From contig NZ_CP130558.2 of assembly GCF_030534315.2 (NCBI RefSeq), positions 310,001 through 374,000 on the forward strand: DNA of 64,000 nt, written 5' to 3'. Below are positions 18,374 to 28,489 of the stretch, one piece after another. Source of the stretch: Thermoanaerobacterium sp. CMT5567-10 (GTDB taxonomy: Bacteria > Bacillota > Thermoanaerobacteria > Thermoanaerobacterales > Thermoanaerobacteraceae). Below the pieces are notes generated by a model. The model was not told the origin of the DNA. It searched no databases and saw nothing but the letters and a program-made list of their open reading frames with translations. Position 1 is the first letter of the stretch, and each line of letters starts with the position of its first letter. A program made the translations under genes and the position numbers.

Positions 18374-19504
18374 CTAAATTAAAAAATCCTCAAACACATT
18401 ATTTGATACATCAACTCCTCTCCGAGTAAGCCTAATATTGTCACCTTCTCTGATTAAAAGATTTAATTCAATATTTTTATCAATAGCATTTTTAAATATC
18501 GAAAACATGCTTTTTCCAAATCTAGTCTTAAAATCTTTATCATAAACACCATCCATCATTCTAAGTCCTAAAAACATGTATTCAGACATTTTATCTTTCT
18601 CATCCAGCACATCAATATCTTCAATCGCATATCCTGTACGGTTTATCATTTCTATGTACTTTTTTATGTCTTTTGCATTTCCACATCGTCTATTGTCTAC
18701 AAAAGAATAAGCCCCAGGGCCAAAACCTATATATTGTAAATCCTTCCAATAGAGTGTATTGTGACGACATTCATAACCTGGTATCGCATAATTTGATATT
18801 TCATAATGTTTAAAACCACTTTTCTGTAAAAATTCAATGCTATAATGATACATCATCATTTCAAATTCATCATCTGTCGGTATGAACTTATTTTCTTCAT
18901 ACAATTTATAAAATACTGTTCCCTCTTCTAAAATCAATCCATAGCATGAAACATGAGTGGGCTTTAATGATACTACATTTGACAATGTTTCTTTAAAGTC
19001 ATCAAATGTCTGATCTGGCAGTGAGTACATAATATCAATATTTATATTATCAAAATATTTAGTTATCATATCATAATTTTCTATGAAGTCATGTATCGTA
19101 TGAATTCTGCCTATTTTCTTTAGCAACCTATCCTGCCAAGCCTGCAAACCTATGCTTATTCTATTTATGCCTATTCTTTTATATGTCTTAAGTTTCTCAT
19201 CGTCAATCAATCCAGGATTTAATTCTATAGATATTTCTGCGTCATTGCTAATATCATAATATTTGTAAATTTCATCTAATATATTTTCTATATAAAAGGG
19301 AGGCAAGACATTAGGCGTACCTCCACCTATATATATAGATGTAAATATATCTTTTAGTTCATCTTTTCTGTTTCTAATCTCCTTTATTATAGCTTCTTTA
19401 AAAGGCTTAAAACTATCTTCCATATTGGCATACGAGTTAAAGTCACAATAATAGCATTTCCTTTTGCAGAAAGGAATATGAATATAAATACCTGATCTAA
19501 TCAT
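18374..19504 (-). CDS. hemW: Heme chaperone HemW (HemN-like radical SAM)
   Basis: Radical-SAM protein of the oxygen-independent coproporphyrinogen oxidase-like group; HemW members carry and insert heme rather than oxidise porphyrinogen. Cluster motif [10 protein letters not shown] (~residue 12), then [11 protein letters not shown] and SIELNPG. ~376 aa from the ATG at 19504; earlier starts at 19510, 19513 and 19516 are possible since no clear ribosome site is visible. The start overlaps the lepA 3' end, the usual lepA-hemW-hrcA order. Confidence 0.92.
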   Translation of the reverse strand: MIRSGIYIHIPFCKRKCYYCDFNSYANMEDSFKPFKEAIIKEIRNRKDELKDIFTSIYIGGGTPNVLPPFYIENILDEIYKYYDISNDAEISIELNPGLIDDEKLKTYKRIGINRISIGLQAWQDRLLKKIGRIHTIHDFIENYDMITKYFDNINIDIMYSLPDQTFDDFKETLSNVVSLKPTHVSCYGLILEEGTVFYKLYEENKFIPTDDEFEMMMYHYSIEFLQKSGFKHYEISNYAIPGYECRHNTLYWKDLQYIGFGPGAYSFVDNRRCGNAKDIKKYIEMINRTGYAIEDIDVLDEKDKMSEYMFLGLRMMDGVYDKDFKTRFGKSMFSIFKNAIDKNIELNLLIREGDNIRLTRRGVDVSNNVFEDFLI

Positions 19505-21314
19505 TGTCATCATCAAGCTTCAGAATTGACATAAAAGCCTCTTGAGGAATTTCTACTTTTCCTATTTGCCTCATTCTCTTTTTGCCTTCTTTTTGTTTCT
19601 CTAGTAACTTTTTCTTCCTCGTTACATCCCCGCCATAGCATTTTGCCAGCACATTTTTTCTTAGCGCTTTTACAGTTTCCCTAGCTATTATCTTTGATCC
19701 TATAGCTGCCTGTATAGGTATTTCAAAAAGATGCCTTGGTATATTCTCTTTCAGCCTTTCAGTCATCTTCCTGGCTCTTTCGTAAGCCTTATCTTTGTGA
19801 ACTATCATAGACAAAGCATCTACAATTTCACCGTTAATAAGTATATCCAACTTTACAAGATCTGACGTCTTATAACCTTTTAACTCATAGTCTAAAGAAG
19901 CATAACCTTTTGTCCTTGACTTAAGTGCATCAAAGAAATCATATATTATTTCGTTTAAAGGTATGTCATATTTTATCAATACTCTTGTTGGCTCGAGATA
20001 ATCCATACCTTGATATATGCCCCTTCTATCTTGACACAGTTCCATTATAGGGCCAACGTAATCTGTCGGCGACATTATCGTCGCAGTGATAATAGGCTCT
20101 TCTATATGGTCTATTTCTGTTGGCTCAGGTAAATTTGCTGGATTGTCAAGCTCAATTATTTCACCGTTTGTCTTGTATACCTTGTAAATTACGCCTGGAG
20201 CTGTGGTCACTAAATTCAGATTATATTCTCTTTCCAGTCTTTCTTGTACTATGTCCATATGCAAAAGTCCTAAAAACCCACACCTAAAGCCAAATCCAAG
20301 AGCCGCCGATGTATCAGGTTCAAATGTTAGAGATGCATCATTTAATTGCAGTTTTAAGAGTGCATCTTTTAAATTCTCATAATCTTCCCCTTCTGCCGGA
20401 TATATTCCACAGTAAACCATCGGTGTGACTTTTTTATATCCCGGCAATGGCTCTGATGCTGGAAATTCAGCATTTGTTATAGTATCGCCAACTCGAGTGT
20501 CTCTTACATTTTTTATACTTGCTGCAACATACCCTACATCACCGGCAGACAGGAAATCAACAGGACTTAAATTAGGTCTGAAAATTCCTACTTCTGTCAC
20601 CTCAAATTCTTTCCCCGTCGACATCATCTTTATCTTATCACCTTGTTTTAACGTGCCATCAAAGATCCTTATAAAACTAATAGCTCCTTTATAATTATCG
20701 TAAAATGAATCAAATATTAAGGCCTTCAAAGGCTTATCCGGATCTCCAGATGGAGCTGGGATTCGTTTTACAATGGCTTCCAGCACTTCTTCAATGCCTA
20801 TCCCTTCTTTTGCCGAAATAAGAAGTGAATCTTCTGCGTCTATTCCTATCACGTCCTCTATCTCTTTCTTTACAAAATCAGGATCTGCCGATGGAAGATC
20901 TATCTTATTTATAACAGGTACAATCTCAAGATCATGTTCTAATGCTAAATACAAGTTTGCCAGTGTTTGTGCTTCAATTCCTTGTGTAGCATCTACAACA
21001 AGCAAAGCACCTTCACAAGCCGCAATACTTCTGGATACCTCATATGTAAAATCAACATGACCAGGAGTATCTATAAGATTTAACTCGTATTCCTCCCCGT
21101 CTTTTGCTTTGTATATAAGGCGGACAGGCTGTAGTTTTATCGTTATACCCCTTTCTCTTTCAAGATCCATGCTGTCTAAAACCTGCTCTTCCATCTCTCT
21201 TTCCGTCAATACACCCGTTCTTTCAATCAATCTATCTGCCAGCGTCGATTTCCCATGGTCTATATGCGCAATAATGCAAAAATTTCTTATGTTTTCCTTG
21301 TTAACCTTTGACAT
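19497..21314 (-). CDS. lepA: Elongation factor 4 (LepA)
   Basis: Translational GTPase acting on stalled or back-translocating ribosomes. 605 aa. G1 [15 protein letters not shown]3 [13 protein letters not shown]4 [11 protein letters not shown] LepA-specific C-terminal domain carries [20 protein letters not shown] near the end. The ATG start has GAAGGAGGTTTGAA upstream. It overlaps hemW by 8 nt. Confidence 0.97.
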   Translation of the reverse strand: MSKVNKENIRNFCIIAHIDHGKSTLADRLIERTGVLTEREMEEQVLDSMDLERERGITIKLQPVRLIYKAKDGEEYELNLIDTPGHVDFTYEVSRSIAACEGALLVVDATQGIEAQTLANLYLALEHDLEIVPVINKIDLPSADPDFVKKEIEDVIGIDAEDSLLISAKEGIGIEEVLEAIVKRIPAPSGDPDKPLKALIFDSFYDNYKGAISFIRIFDGTLKQGDKIKMMSTGKEFEVTEVGIFRPNLSPVDFLSAGDVGYVAASIKNVRDTRVGDTITNAEFPASEPLPGYKKVTPMVYCGIYPAEGEDYENLKDALLKLQLNDASLTFEPDTSAALGFGFRCGFLGLLHMDIVQERLEREYNLNLVTTAPGVIYKVYKTNGEIIELDNPANLPEPTEIDHIEEPIITATIMSPTDYVGPIMELCQDRRGIYQGMDYLEPTRVLIKYDIPLNEIIYDFFDALKSRTKGYASLDYELKGYKTSDLVKLDILINGEIVDALSMIVHKDKAYERARKMTERLKENIPRHLFEIPIQAAIGSKIIARETVKALRKNVLAKCYGGDVTRKKKLLEKQKEGKKRMRQIGKVEIPQEAFMSILKLDDDND

Positions 21315-21356
21315 TTCAAACCTCCTTCACACATATTAATATTATAGCATAAAAAA

Positions 21357-21626
21357 TTAGTTATAAAGAGATTTGAAAATATCAAGTACACCTTTTAGTG
21401 AAAATTGCTTATTTTCACCAAAAAGTGTTATATCAATGAAATTTCTTTCAATATTAATCTTAAATAAGTTTTGTTTAGCTTCCCCTGTTGTAAGTGTATT
21501 AAATGTATAATCAACTCGAAATAGGCAAAGCACAATAAAGATTATATAAATTGATAAAAGAAAGTATATACGCCTTATTTTTCTTAATCTTTCCTTTCTT
21601 TCTTTAACTCTGCTCAAACTTTTCAT
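21357..21626 (-). CDS. Small single-span membrane protein, unknown
   Basis: 89 aa. A very basic N-terminus (RVKERKERLRKIRR) is followed by one TM helix (residues ~21-40, YFLLSIYIIFIVLCLF) and a ~48-residue outer segment (TFNTLTTGEAKQNLFKINIE...). The topology looks like a bitopic membrane protein with the short basic end inside. I do not recognise a family. The start overlaps the stop of the GT4 gene by 4 nt (ATGA), so it is translated with the glycosyltransferase and probably works with it. Confidence 0.65.
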   Translation of the reverse strand: MKSLSRVKERKERLRKIRRIYFLLSIYIIFIVLCLFRVDYTFNTLTTGEAKQNLFKINIERNFIDITLFGENKQFSLKGVLDIFKSLYN

Positions 21627-22747
21627 TTCCTCCTAAGATTTTCATACAAAGTATCTATTTTATTTAACATCTTTTCTTTTGAAAAATTATTTACGATATA
21701 TTCTCTGCCTTTTTTTGAAAATTTATTTCTCAAATCAGCATTTGTTGCAAGAATTTCAATGGCATTCGCTAAATCATTTGGACTTTCAGGATTCACAATT
21801 ATTCCATCTTCATTATTTTTTATTATCTCAGGTATTCCACCTACATTTGTTGCAATAACTGGCACACCTAATGCCATCGCTTCAGCAACTGAAACGCCGA
21901 AGCCTTCACTATGTGACGGTAAAACAAAGATATCTATATTCCTTAAAAAATCTTTTATATCATTTCTATACCCTAAAAACTGAATATTTTCAAGTTTCGC
22001 TTCTTTTGCCATATCCTGTAGATAATTAAGATACGGTCCATCACCTGCCACAAACGCAAAGACTTTTACTCTACCTTTAAGTATTTCCAATGCTTTTATC
22101 AAATCTTGCACACCTTTCGATGGTATCAGCCTTGAGATGCAGCCAATTAATAATGTATCAGATTCTAAATTGTATTCCTTTCTTAAATCGAGAAATGGAT
22201 TATCTTGATATGTAGATAAATCAACGCAATTATAAATCACATTGACTTTTTCAGGATCTATATTTTCTTCATCTACAATTGCTTTTTTCAATGCTTCTGA
22301 TACAGTTATTATTGCATTTGTCCTCTTGTTTAAACATTTATTCATACCGAGATAAAGTCTCTTCTTTATCTTATTCATCCTTCTATATTCTGGAAAATTG
22401 TGTACTGTCATAACAACCTTTGAGTTACATCCAAGACATGCTAATCTTCCGACAAGAGACGCCTTTGCCCCGTGAAAGTGAACTATTTCCGGCTTAAAAT
22501 CTTTTATCATATTGCGAATTCTAATAATCGCATTTGCATCTTTTGAAACATTTAATCCATCGCAAATATCAACATGATAAACTAAAACTCCATTTTTACG
22601 CAAATAATCACTTGTGTTTTTGTCAAAAGAACATCCTACTGCCAATTGATACTTTTCTTTATCAAGGCCAAGCAGTATAGACAATAAATGCTTTTTCATT
22701 CCTCCTTCAGCCGCCCTTATTATATGCATGACTTTTATTTTTCCCAT
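21623..22747 (-). CDS. GT4-family glycosyltransferase
   Basis: GT-B fold retaining glycosyltransferase. 374 aa. N-terminal acceptor domain starts HIIRAAEGGMKKHLL; nucleotide-sugar domain has GCISRLIPSKGVQDLI (~200) and the EX7E signature in SEGFGVSVAEAMALGVPVIA (~285-304). No TM helix, so it acts at the inner membrane face. Substrate is unknown. It sits between the large phosphatase-fold membrane protein (5-nt gap) and the small membrane protein (4-nt overlap), suggesting a surface glycan or glycolipid role (inference). Confidence 0.88.
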   Translation of the reverse strand: MGKIKVMHIIRAAEGGMKKHLLSILLGLDKEKYQLAVGCSFDKNTSDYLRKNGVLVYHVDICDGLNVSKDANAIIRIRNMIKDFKPEIVHFHGAKASLVGRLACLGCNSKVVMTVHNFPEYRRMNKIKKRLYLGMNKCLNKRTNAIITVSEALKKAIVDEENIDPEKVNVIYNCVDLSTYQDNPFLDLRKEYNLESDTLLIGCISRLIPSKGVQDLIKALEILKGRVKVFAFVAGDGPYLNYLQDMAKEAKLENIQFLGYRNDIKDFLRNIDIFVLPSHSEGFGVSVAEAMALGVPVIATNVGGIPEIIKNNEDGIIVNPESPNDLANAIEILATNADLRNKFSKKGREYIVNNFSKEKMLNKIDTLYENLRRK

Positions 22748-22752
22748 TTATA

Positions 22753-24951
22753 TCAGCTCCTAGATTCAACCTCTCTATTCTCATCGATAATAAAATCAAT
22801 AAGCATTGGTCCTGTATAAACCATCATAGTTGCAGCGGCAACAACACCTGAATCATTGAAAATAAGGGCAAAAATGCTTCCAACTATCGTTGAAAAAAAG
22901 CATATATAAATAAATCTGTGCTCGTTTAATATTTTCTTCATGGATCCCATCGGTTTATAAAAAAGTACAAAAAGCACAAATATCAGAGTAATCAATACCT
23001 TACTCCAAAGCGAATATCTAAAAAGCTTCAAATTCATGCTTATTTTTCTTATAAATATTTGAAAAAGCGGGTAAAGTCCATCATTTTTAACCAGATTAAA
23101 TGTTTGTCCTATATGGGTCTGCTGTGAAACTGGTCTCAAAGAATCGGCATAAAACATTAAAAGCAGCAAAGCAACTATGCTTATAGCAACTATTGAAATA
23201 TTTTTTAAATTCAACCTTTTCCCAAATAAATACATAGTAGACACAGAAAAAGCAGCAAACGCAGCTATACTGCCACCGACATTTGTCCCAACAGAAGGTG
23301 ATGCTATAAAGTAGAGTGCAGCTATATATATTAGTACATTGGCAAATATTAAATATTTTTTATTTGCTTTATTAAACACCTCAAATGATAAAAGATTAAA
23401 GCACAATGTTGCCCCAATCAAGATTCCCATATACTCGTTGCCGATTCCATAAAACCTTGCTCCCGCAATGGCATCATAGCTTAAGAAAGAATTTTTTAAA
23501 AGATTATAACCAGTTAACATATCAATGATTAAAATAGCCGCTGTTAAAAAAGCAATAGAAAAATATCGAAAACTGCTTTTGCTGCTTATATTATAGAAAA
23601 TTAAAGCAAAAAACAGCGTCATTGAAGCAATCCCTAAAATGCTAATAGGTACACTTGTATAATTAAAAATAGGCAGCAGTAAAAAACTTAAAGGCATGAT
23701 AGGTATTAAAAGCAGCAAAGGCTTCATATAAACAGAGTATTTTCTGAAAAATATTAAGGCAACTATAGATAATATCAATATAACAATCTGCAGTACAACA
23801 TACGTTTTTAAAAAAGGAGATCTATATGTATAGTTGTACGTCAACTGCTTTTCCAGATTATTAAGTTGTATTAGGCTGCCATCAACACCTGACGAATACA
23901 ATTTATGCCCTGTTACAAAAGCTGGTACATCTAAATCAAAATAATTTAATATTGTCGGCAATACATCCGTATTTGTAACAATGCCAATCCTTTTTGTCGT
24001 CTCAGAAGTTATAAGCTTATTAGTCTCAATACCATTTCCGTACATTACAACAGGTGCCAAAAAATCGTTTTGTCCCATTTCTGCCGACGGAGGTAGTGGT
24101 GTCACAATCATGTATAAAGTATTTTGGTCATCAGTAGATAGTATCCTTCCAATGAAATTATCCGCATCTTGCAATGCTTTCTTTCTATTTTGTGCGTTTA
24201 TTTTATCAAGTCCATTTTTTTGATAATCATTCGCTCTTGCGGTATCACCTAAATCAAAAATAGTCAAATCTACGTTATCTTTAACAGCAACATATTCTTC
24301 ATACATCCTGTCGTAATCTGTAGAAATACCGTATGGTCTTAAAGGATCCTTTTTTAACACTCCTTCGCTGACATCTCCATAAGGTACGATACCGCTGTAA
24401 TTCATGCCTATTAAAGGAACATATCTTTTATAATCAGTATCTGTATCCTCGTTGCCAAATACAGCAATGCTATATCCTGCCTTCATTAGTTCATCTCCTA
24501 AAAGTCCCGGCCTTATAATATGATTTCTTTTAGAATTGTTCCTAATAATTTGCGCTATATCTAAATTTAAAATCTGACCTTCTTTAGGAGATACACCAGT
24601 ATTCCTTTGAAAAATAGTTGATGCCTTATTGCCCTCAACAGATTCCCATGAATTAAAATTTAAAGAAGCAAAACTTGAGCCAACAGCACGTGTACCTGTG
24701 CCGATTGTCATAAACACATTTTCTTCAGATCTGCCTCCATCTGCATTAACAGTCATAAGACCATATGTACCATTATCAATCATTCTATTAATGTTTTTTA
24801 AATCATTTTCTAAATAATCTTTAATCGTAACTCTATTCAATATAAATACTACTGCTTTTTTACTTTTAACATCTGTTTTAGCGTATCCAATAGAATAGAT
24901 ATTTAAGAACAAAAGTATCAAAATCAAAAACAGCACTGACTTTTTTCTCAT
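22753..24951 (-). CDS. Multi-span membrane protein with degenerate alkaline-phosphatase-like domain
   Basis: 732 aa from the ATG at 24951 (GAGGAGGTTGCA upstream; the frame extends to 24978). Signal peptide or first TM (RKKSVLFLILILLFLNIYSI), then an extracytoplasmic ~350-residue domain resembling the alkaline phosphatase/sulfatase fold: MIDNGTYGLMTV, FMTIGTGTRAVGSS, VTNTDVLPTILNYFDL. The usual metal ligands seem absent: FILNRV where an Asp is expected, TPLPPS where SDHG is expected. About ten TM helices follow (residues ~395-720). Function unknown; it may bind rather than hydrolyse. Leads an operon with GT4 and a small membrane protein, divergent from cwlD. Confidence 0.7.
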   Translation of the reverse strand: MRKKSVLFLILILLFLNIYSIGYAKTDVKSKKAVVFILNRVTIKDYLENDLKNINRMIDNGTYGLMTVNADGGRSEENVFMTIGTGTRAVGSSFASLNFNSWESVEGNKASTIFQRNTGVSPKEGQILNLDIAQIIRNNSKRNHIIRPGLLGDELMKAGYSIAVFGNEDTDTDYKRYVPLIGMNYSGIVPYGDVSEGVLKKDPLRPYGISTDYDRMYEEYVAVKDNVDLTIFDLGDTARANDYQKNGLDKINAQNRKKALQDADNFIGRILSTDDQNTLYMIVTPLPPSAEMGQNDFLAPVVMYGNGIETNKLITSETTKRIGIVTNTDVLPTILNYFDLDVPAFVTGHKLYSSGVDGSLIQLNNLEKQLTYNYTYRSPFLKTYVVLQIVILILSIVALIFFRKYSVYMKPLLLLIPIMPLSFLLLPIFNYTSVPISILGIASMTLFFALIFYNISSKSSFRYFSIAFLTAAILIIDMLTGYNLLKNSFLSYDAIAGARFYGIGNEYMGILIGATLCFNLLSFEVFNKANKKYLIFANVLIYIAALYFIASPSVGTNVGGSIAAFAAFSVSTMYLFGKRLNLKNISIVAISIVALLLLMFYADSLRPVSQQTHIGQTFNLVKNDGLYPLFQIFIRKISMNLKLFRYSLWSKVLITLIFVLFVLFYKPMGSMKKILNEHRFIYICFFSTIVGSIFALIFNDSGVVAAATMMVYTGPMLIDFIIDENREVESRS

Positions 24952-25053
24952 TGCAACCTCCTCATATAGTAAATTCATCCAATTATTTTAATTATATACA
25001 GTATAATAAGCCTCATTTCGTCTTAACATAAAACTAGATTGGAGGCATTAAAA

Positions 25054-25767
25054 TTGAAAAAAATATTTACTTCTGACAGATTTAAAAAATTTAATTATAT
25101 ATATTGTACCATATCTGTGGTACTTTTATCCACAATACTGCTATTTATTAGCAATACTTTGATTGCATTTTCAACTACAAATGAATTAAAAGGAAAAACA
25201 ATACTCATAGACCCAGGACATGGTGGTATTGATGGAGGTACCAGTTCAGGCAATCTATTAGAAAAAAACATCAATTTAGAAGCATCAATGATTTTGAAAT
25301 CAAAACTAATAAGTCATGGTGCTAAAGTAATTATGACTAGAGATAAAGATGTATCGTTAGAGAACCTTTGTAACGATAATGACTACAGGCATAGACGAGA
25401 TTTAAAAGCAAGAGTAAACATGATTAATGATAATAAAATAGATATTTATTTAAGCATTCATGTTAATGCAGTTTCAAATGCCCCATATGTAAAGGGCCCT
25501 ATGGTCTTTTATTCAAATACAAATGAAAATAGCAAATCATTAGCCGAATATATACAAGTGTCTCTAAATGTTGCTGCAGGCGTAAATAGAAATCCAAACA
25601 TTGCAAACTATTTTCTATTAACAAATGCAAAAAAGACGGGTATTTTAGTAGAACTTGGCTTTATTACAAATATTAACGACAAAAACCTACTACAAAGCAA
25701 AGAATATTTATCAAAATTATCAGATGCCATAATAGATGGCCTAGAAAAATACTTTAAGAGCAAATAA
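25054..25767 (+). CDS. cwlD: N-acetylmuramoyl-L-alanine amidase CwlD
   Basis: Germination-specific amidase; with PdaA it generates muramic delta-lactam in spore cortex. The TTG at 25054 is chosen because GGAGG lies 8 nt before it; an in-frame TTG at 25039 has no site. 237 aa. An N-terminal TM/signal (~residues 15-38) is followed by Amidase_3 with zinc and catalytic motifs IDPGHGGIDGG, KNINLEAS, LSIHVNA and GILVELGFITN. A lone plus-strand gene, convergent with spoIIP and sharing a terminator. Confidence 0.93.
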   Translation: MKKIFTSDRFKKFNYIYCTISVVLLSTILLFISNTLIAFSTTNELKGKTILIDPGHGGIDGGTSSGNLLEKNINLEASMILKSKLISHGAKVIMTRDKDVSLENLCNDNDYRHRRDLKARVNMINDNKIDIYLSIHVNAVSNAPYVKGPMVFYSNTNENSKSLAEYIQVSLNVAAGVNRNPNIANYFLLTNAKKTGILVELGFITNINDKNLLQSKEYLSKLSDAIIDGLEKYFKSK

Positions 25768-25790
25768 TGAGGTAAAGACCTCATTATTTG
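25761..25790. terminator. Bidirectional terminator between cwlD and spoIIP
   Basis: 13-bp perfect stem (25761-25773 with 25778-25790), loop AAAG. It contains the stop codons of both convergent genes, so each mRNA ends within its own coding tail. Confidence 0.8.
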
Positions 25791-26971
25791 ACAAGCCCAT
25801 CATTCTTTGATACTTCATGTATAGCCTTTGCAAGAAATGGCGTTGTATTTAAAGCCTCTTCAAGAGTATTGTAATTGCTACCCAACTCAATCAATATACC
25901 TTTTTCTGAAAAATGCTGGTTATATTCAGCATATTGATGAACTTCTATTCCTAAGGATATGCCAGGATATAATTCATTTAACTTGTCGCTAATTTGTTTA
26001 GCAAACTCATAATTTTTCTTCCAATCTTCTTTCATTTCAGCAGTTCTCCTAGAACCAATAATAAATAAGATTTTTGCTACGGTTTGCCCATTTATATCCA
26101 TAATATATTTTTTTCTATACGCTTGATTCGATAAATTGCTTAAAACCGGTATACTATCAACTCCAGGCTGCATAACACTTCCATATCCATCTCTATGTAA
26201 ATCTATCGTGACTTTTATCGATGGATATTCATCTAGGTATTTTTTAACAGAAAGAGAAGAATTATAATATGACTGATCATAATTGTAATCGTGTATGGCA
26301 CGATCGTGCAGTACAGCTATCCCGTAATCATTCATCAAGTAATTTGCTAAACTATCTCCAACCCTGACCACATTGTAATTAAGGTCATTTGTCCTATCAT
26401 AGCCATATTTTGCTACATACTTGTTTTTTTCAGTTGCAACATACGATTCCATTGTATGTGTATGATAAAGCAGTATTAAGGGTTTATCAGGCGTAGTACC
26501 GTTAACAATTGGTTTGTCAGGTGTATTAACGTTATTTTTTGAGGCTATATCTGTAACTTTATTATCTGTGTTTTTATTAGCAGTGTCTTTTTGATTACTT
26601 GTAAGTTGTGTTGTAGAAGCCTTTTTATTTGTATCAATATCTATTTGAGATATGATGGGAATTTGATATTTTAAAATTTTAAGTGGATCGTTTTGACTGA
26701 GATTAAACATTGAAGCAATAGTTAAATCTCTATTATAAAAACCTTGCGTTTTGTAGCTTACATCAACTGCAGGCATTGTATAATTTAAAGCAGTTATGAA
26801 TACACCATCTATGTTGTTGTACTCCTCTGCAAATGCTTCCGTAACAAAATTTATACTTGATGCTTTTATATCGTCAGTCATTAGCCATCTATAGAACAAG
26901 ATATTAAAAAGCAGTAAAATAAGAAAAGAGATCTTTTTAATACGATAATACCTTAATGAACTTCTGTACAA
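25784..26971 (-). CDS. spoIIP: Stage II sporulation protein P
   Basis: Peptidoglycan amidase/endopeptidase of the SpoIID-M-P engulfment machine. TM anchor near residues 13-30 (FLILLLFNILFYRWL), a linker rich in T, N and K with short TPDKP repeats, then the catalytic domain with LLYHTHTMESY, VTIDLHRDGYG and GIEVHQYAEYN...ILIELGSNYN. The TTG at 26971 is preferred, 8 nt after AGAGAGG, giving 395 aa; a GTG at 26980 is the alternative. Downstream of gpr, in the standard gpr-spoIIP order. Confidence 0.93.
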   Translation of the reverse strand: MYRSSLRYYRIKKISFLILLLFNILFYRWLMTDDIKASSINFVTEAFAEEYNNIDGVFITALNYTMPAVDVSYKTQGFYNRDLTIASMFNLSQNDPLKILKYQIPIISQIDIDTNKKASTTQLTSNQKDTANKNTDNKVTDIASKNNVNTPDKPIVNGTTPDKPLILLYHTHTMESYVATEKNKYVAKYGYDRTNDLNYNVVRVGDSLANYLMNDYGIAVLHDRAIHDYNYDQSYYNSSLSVKKYLDEYPSIKVTIDLHRDGYGSVMQPGVDSIPVLSNLSNQAYRKKYIMDINGQTVAKILFIIGSRRTAEMKEDWKKNYEFAKQISDKLNELYPGISLGIEVHQYAEYNQHFSEKGILIELGSNYNTLEEALNTTPFLAKAIHEVSKNDGLVK

Positions 26972-26973
26972 TG

Positions 26974-27027
26974 AAAGCACCTCTCTTTTGTTTTTATACT
27001 ATAAAATATTCACAAGAGAAGTGCTTT
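26974..27027 (-). promoter_or_regulatory. Hairpin between gpr and spoIIP covering the spoIIP ribosome site
   Basis: AAAGCACCTCTCTT... (26974-26991) pairs imperfectly with ACAAGAGAAGTGCTTT (27012-27027). On the mRNA the GAGAGG ribosome site of spoIIP lies in the 3' arm, so folding would hide it. It could also act as a weak terminator after gpr. Confidence 0.5.
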
Positions 27028-27036
27028 ATTACAATT

Positions 27037-28008
27037 TTAATGTACAAGTTGATTCATCTCATCTACTGTCAAATTAGGCTGCAAAGCTAAATTAATTACC
27101 CGCGACAGTATGGATGAAATGTTTTTTATGAGAAGGTCAATTTCTTTAGGCGTAACTATGAGATTTTCATCAGGACTCAATACTTCTTTAATAAGAGCGT
27201 ATTTATCCTCCTTATCCATGTTTTTTAATACATTATAAAGTGGACTATTGCTGCTTGTATTTTTTATTAATGCACTTTCTAAATGATCTATAGCATCATT
27301 GGCAATAGTAGCAGCATCCACTACAGTAGGTACACCTATAGCAATAACAGGTACCCCTAAGCTTTCCATGTTAATAGCTGATCTTTTGTTTCCGATTCCA
27401 GAACCGGGGCTAATACCTGTATTTGATATTTGTATTGTTGTAGCCAATCTCTCAATCCGCCTAGATGCAAGAGCATCAATAGTAATAACTAAATCAGGTT
27501 TTATATTATCAATTATGCTTTTTACAATTTCTGCAGTTTCTATACCAGTAATACCTAATACACCTGGAGCCATTGCACTTACAGAACATATATTATCGCC
27601 AAATTGCAGAGGAGCTAATTCCTTCAAATGACGAGTCACAACAATATTTTCTATAACCTTAGGTCCCAATGCATCTGGCGTTACATTCCAATTTCCAAGG
27701 CCAATGACAAGTGTTTTAATATTTACATTAACATTTGAAATTTCCTTTACAACATCTGCAAGTTTTTGTGCAACTTTGTCTTCAAGCTCAATGTCCCTAT
27801 ATCTCAAATCAGGTGCCTCTATCGTTATATAATCACCTATTGGTTTCCCCATTGCTTTAACGCCTTCATCATTTAATATGCTTACTTTGACTGTCTTAAT
27901 GCCATCTTCTTCTTTTTCATCGACTGAAACTCCAGGTATCTCTCCAGCATGTCCATCTTTATATAGCTCACGAGCTTCTACAGCAAGATCTGTCCTTATG
28001 CTGAACAT
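27037..28008 (-). CDS. gpr: Germination protease GPR
   Basis: Aspartic-type protease that degrades small acid-soluble spore proteins on germination; made as a zymogen. 323 aa, slightly short for the family. The N-terminus FSIRTDLAVEARELY resembles the SASP cleavage site and includes the propeptide. Core motifs: VIGLGNWNVTPDALGP, SAMAPGVLGITGIETAEI, LVITIDALASR and ISPGSGIGNKR. Promoted with yvlD (4-nt gap upstream) and spoIIP downstream. Confidence 0.95.
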   Translation of the reverse strand: MFSIRTDLAVEARELYKDGHAGEIPGVSVDEKEEDGIKTVKVSILNDEGVKAMGKPIGDYITIEAPDLRYRDIELEDKVAQKLADVVKEISNVNVNIKTLVIGLGNWNVTPDALGPKVIENIVVTRHLKELAPLQFGDNICSVSAMAPGVLGITGIETAEIVKSIIDNIKPDLVITIDALASRRIERLATTIQISNTGISPGSGIGNKRSAINMESLGVPVIAIGVPTVVDAATIANDAIDHLESALIKNTSSNSPLYNVLKNMDKEDKYALIKEVLSPDENLIVTPKEIDLLIKNISSILSRVINLALQPNLTVDEMNQLVH

Positions 28009-28012
28009 AATC

Positions 28013-28339
28013 TCACCTCAATTCTGTAGGGATAAAAGCGTCAACGAGCCCAATGACAAATGCGGCTATTATAGATCCTAGTATAGTAGCATGTATCGTT
28101 GGAATTATAAACTGCGATACATATATTACAATTGCCGCTACTACAAATCCAACTACACCCCTACTTCTGGGTGAAATATTTTTACCTAGCAACGCTTCTA
28201 CTATATAGCCTAGTAACGCTATTACTATTGCCGATATCAAAGCACCCCAAAATCCCGCAACACTAAAACCAGGAACTAGGTAACCTACTATCATTAAAAC
28301 AATTGCTGACACAACAAACCTTATTATCGCTTTTAACAT
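28013..28339 (-). CDS. Four-TM YvlD-type (phage_holin_4_2) membrane protein
   Basis: 108 aa from the ATG at 28339, preceded by AGGAGGTGATTTT (an upstream ATG at 28435 has none). Four hydrophobic segments at about residues 4-20, 27-48, 60-77 and 82-100; motif VPGFSVAGFWGALISAIVIALL matches the YvlD family named for holin similarity. There is no phage context here. Its place directly upstream of gpr suggests sporulation-linked expression (inference); biochemical role unknown. Confidence 0.8.
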   Translation of the reverse strand: MLKAIIRFVVSAIVLMIVGYLVPGFSVAGFWGALISAIVIALLGYIVEALLGKNISPRSRGVVGFVVAAIVIYVSQFIIPTIHATILGSIIAAFVIGLVDAFIPTELR

Positions 28340-28429
28340 AAAATCACCTCCTACAAATATAATTGACAATTTAAAAAATATTATTCGCCACAAAAAAACT
28401 ACTAATTCACATCTTACCTGATAATTATA

Positions 28430-28458
28430 TTGCAAAAAATGTTTTTTCGTGGTAAAAT
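28430..28458 (+). promoter_or_regulatory. rpsT promoter
   Basis: TTGCAA (28430-28435), 17-bp spacer, TAAAAT (28453-28458), 31 bp before the rpsT start. Confidence 0.75.
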
Positions 28459-28489
28459 TACATTTGATTGATTTGAGGAGGTGAATGGT

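Noticed and set aside
28013-28339. Holin-like protein as a sign of a prophage
   Set aside because: Only the family name refers to holins; neighbours are gpr and rpsT, and no phage structural or integrase genes are nearby.
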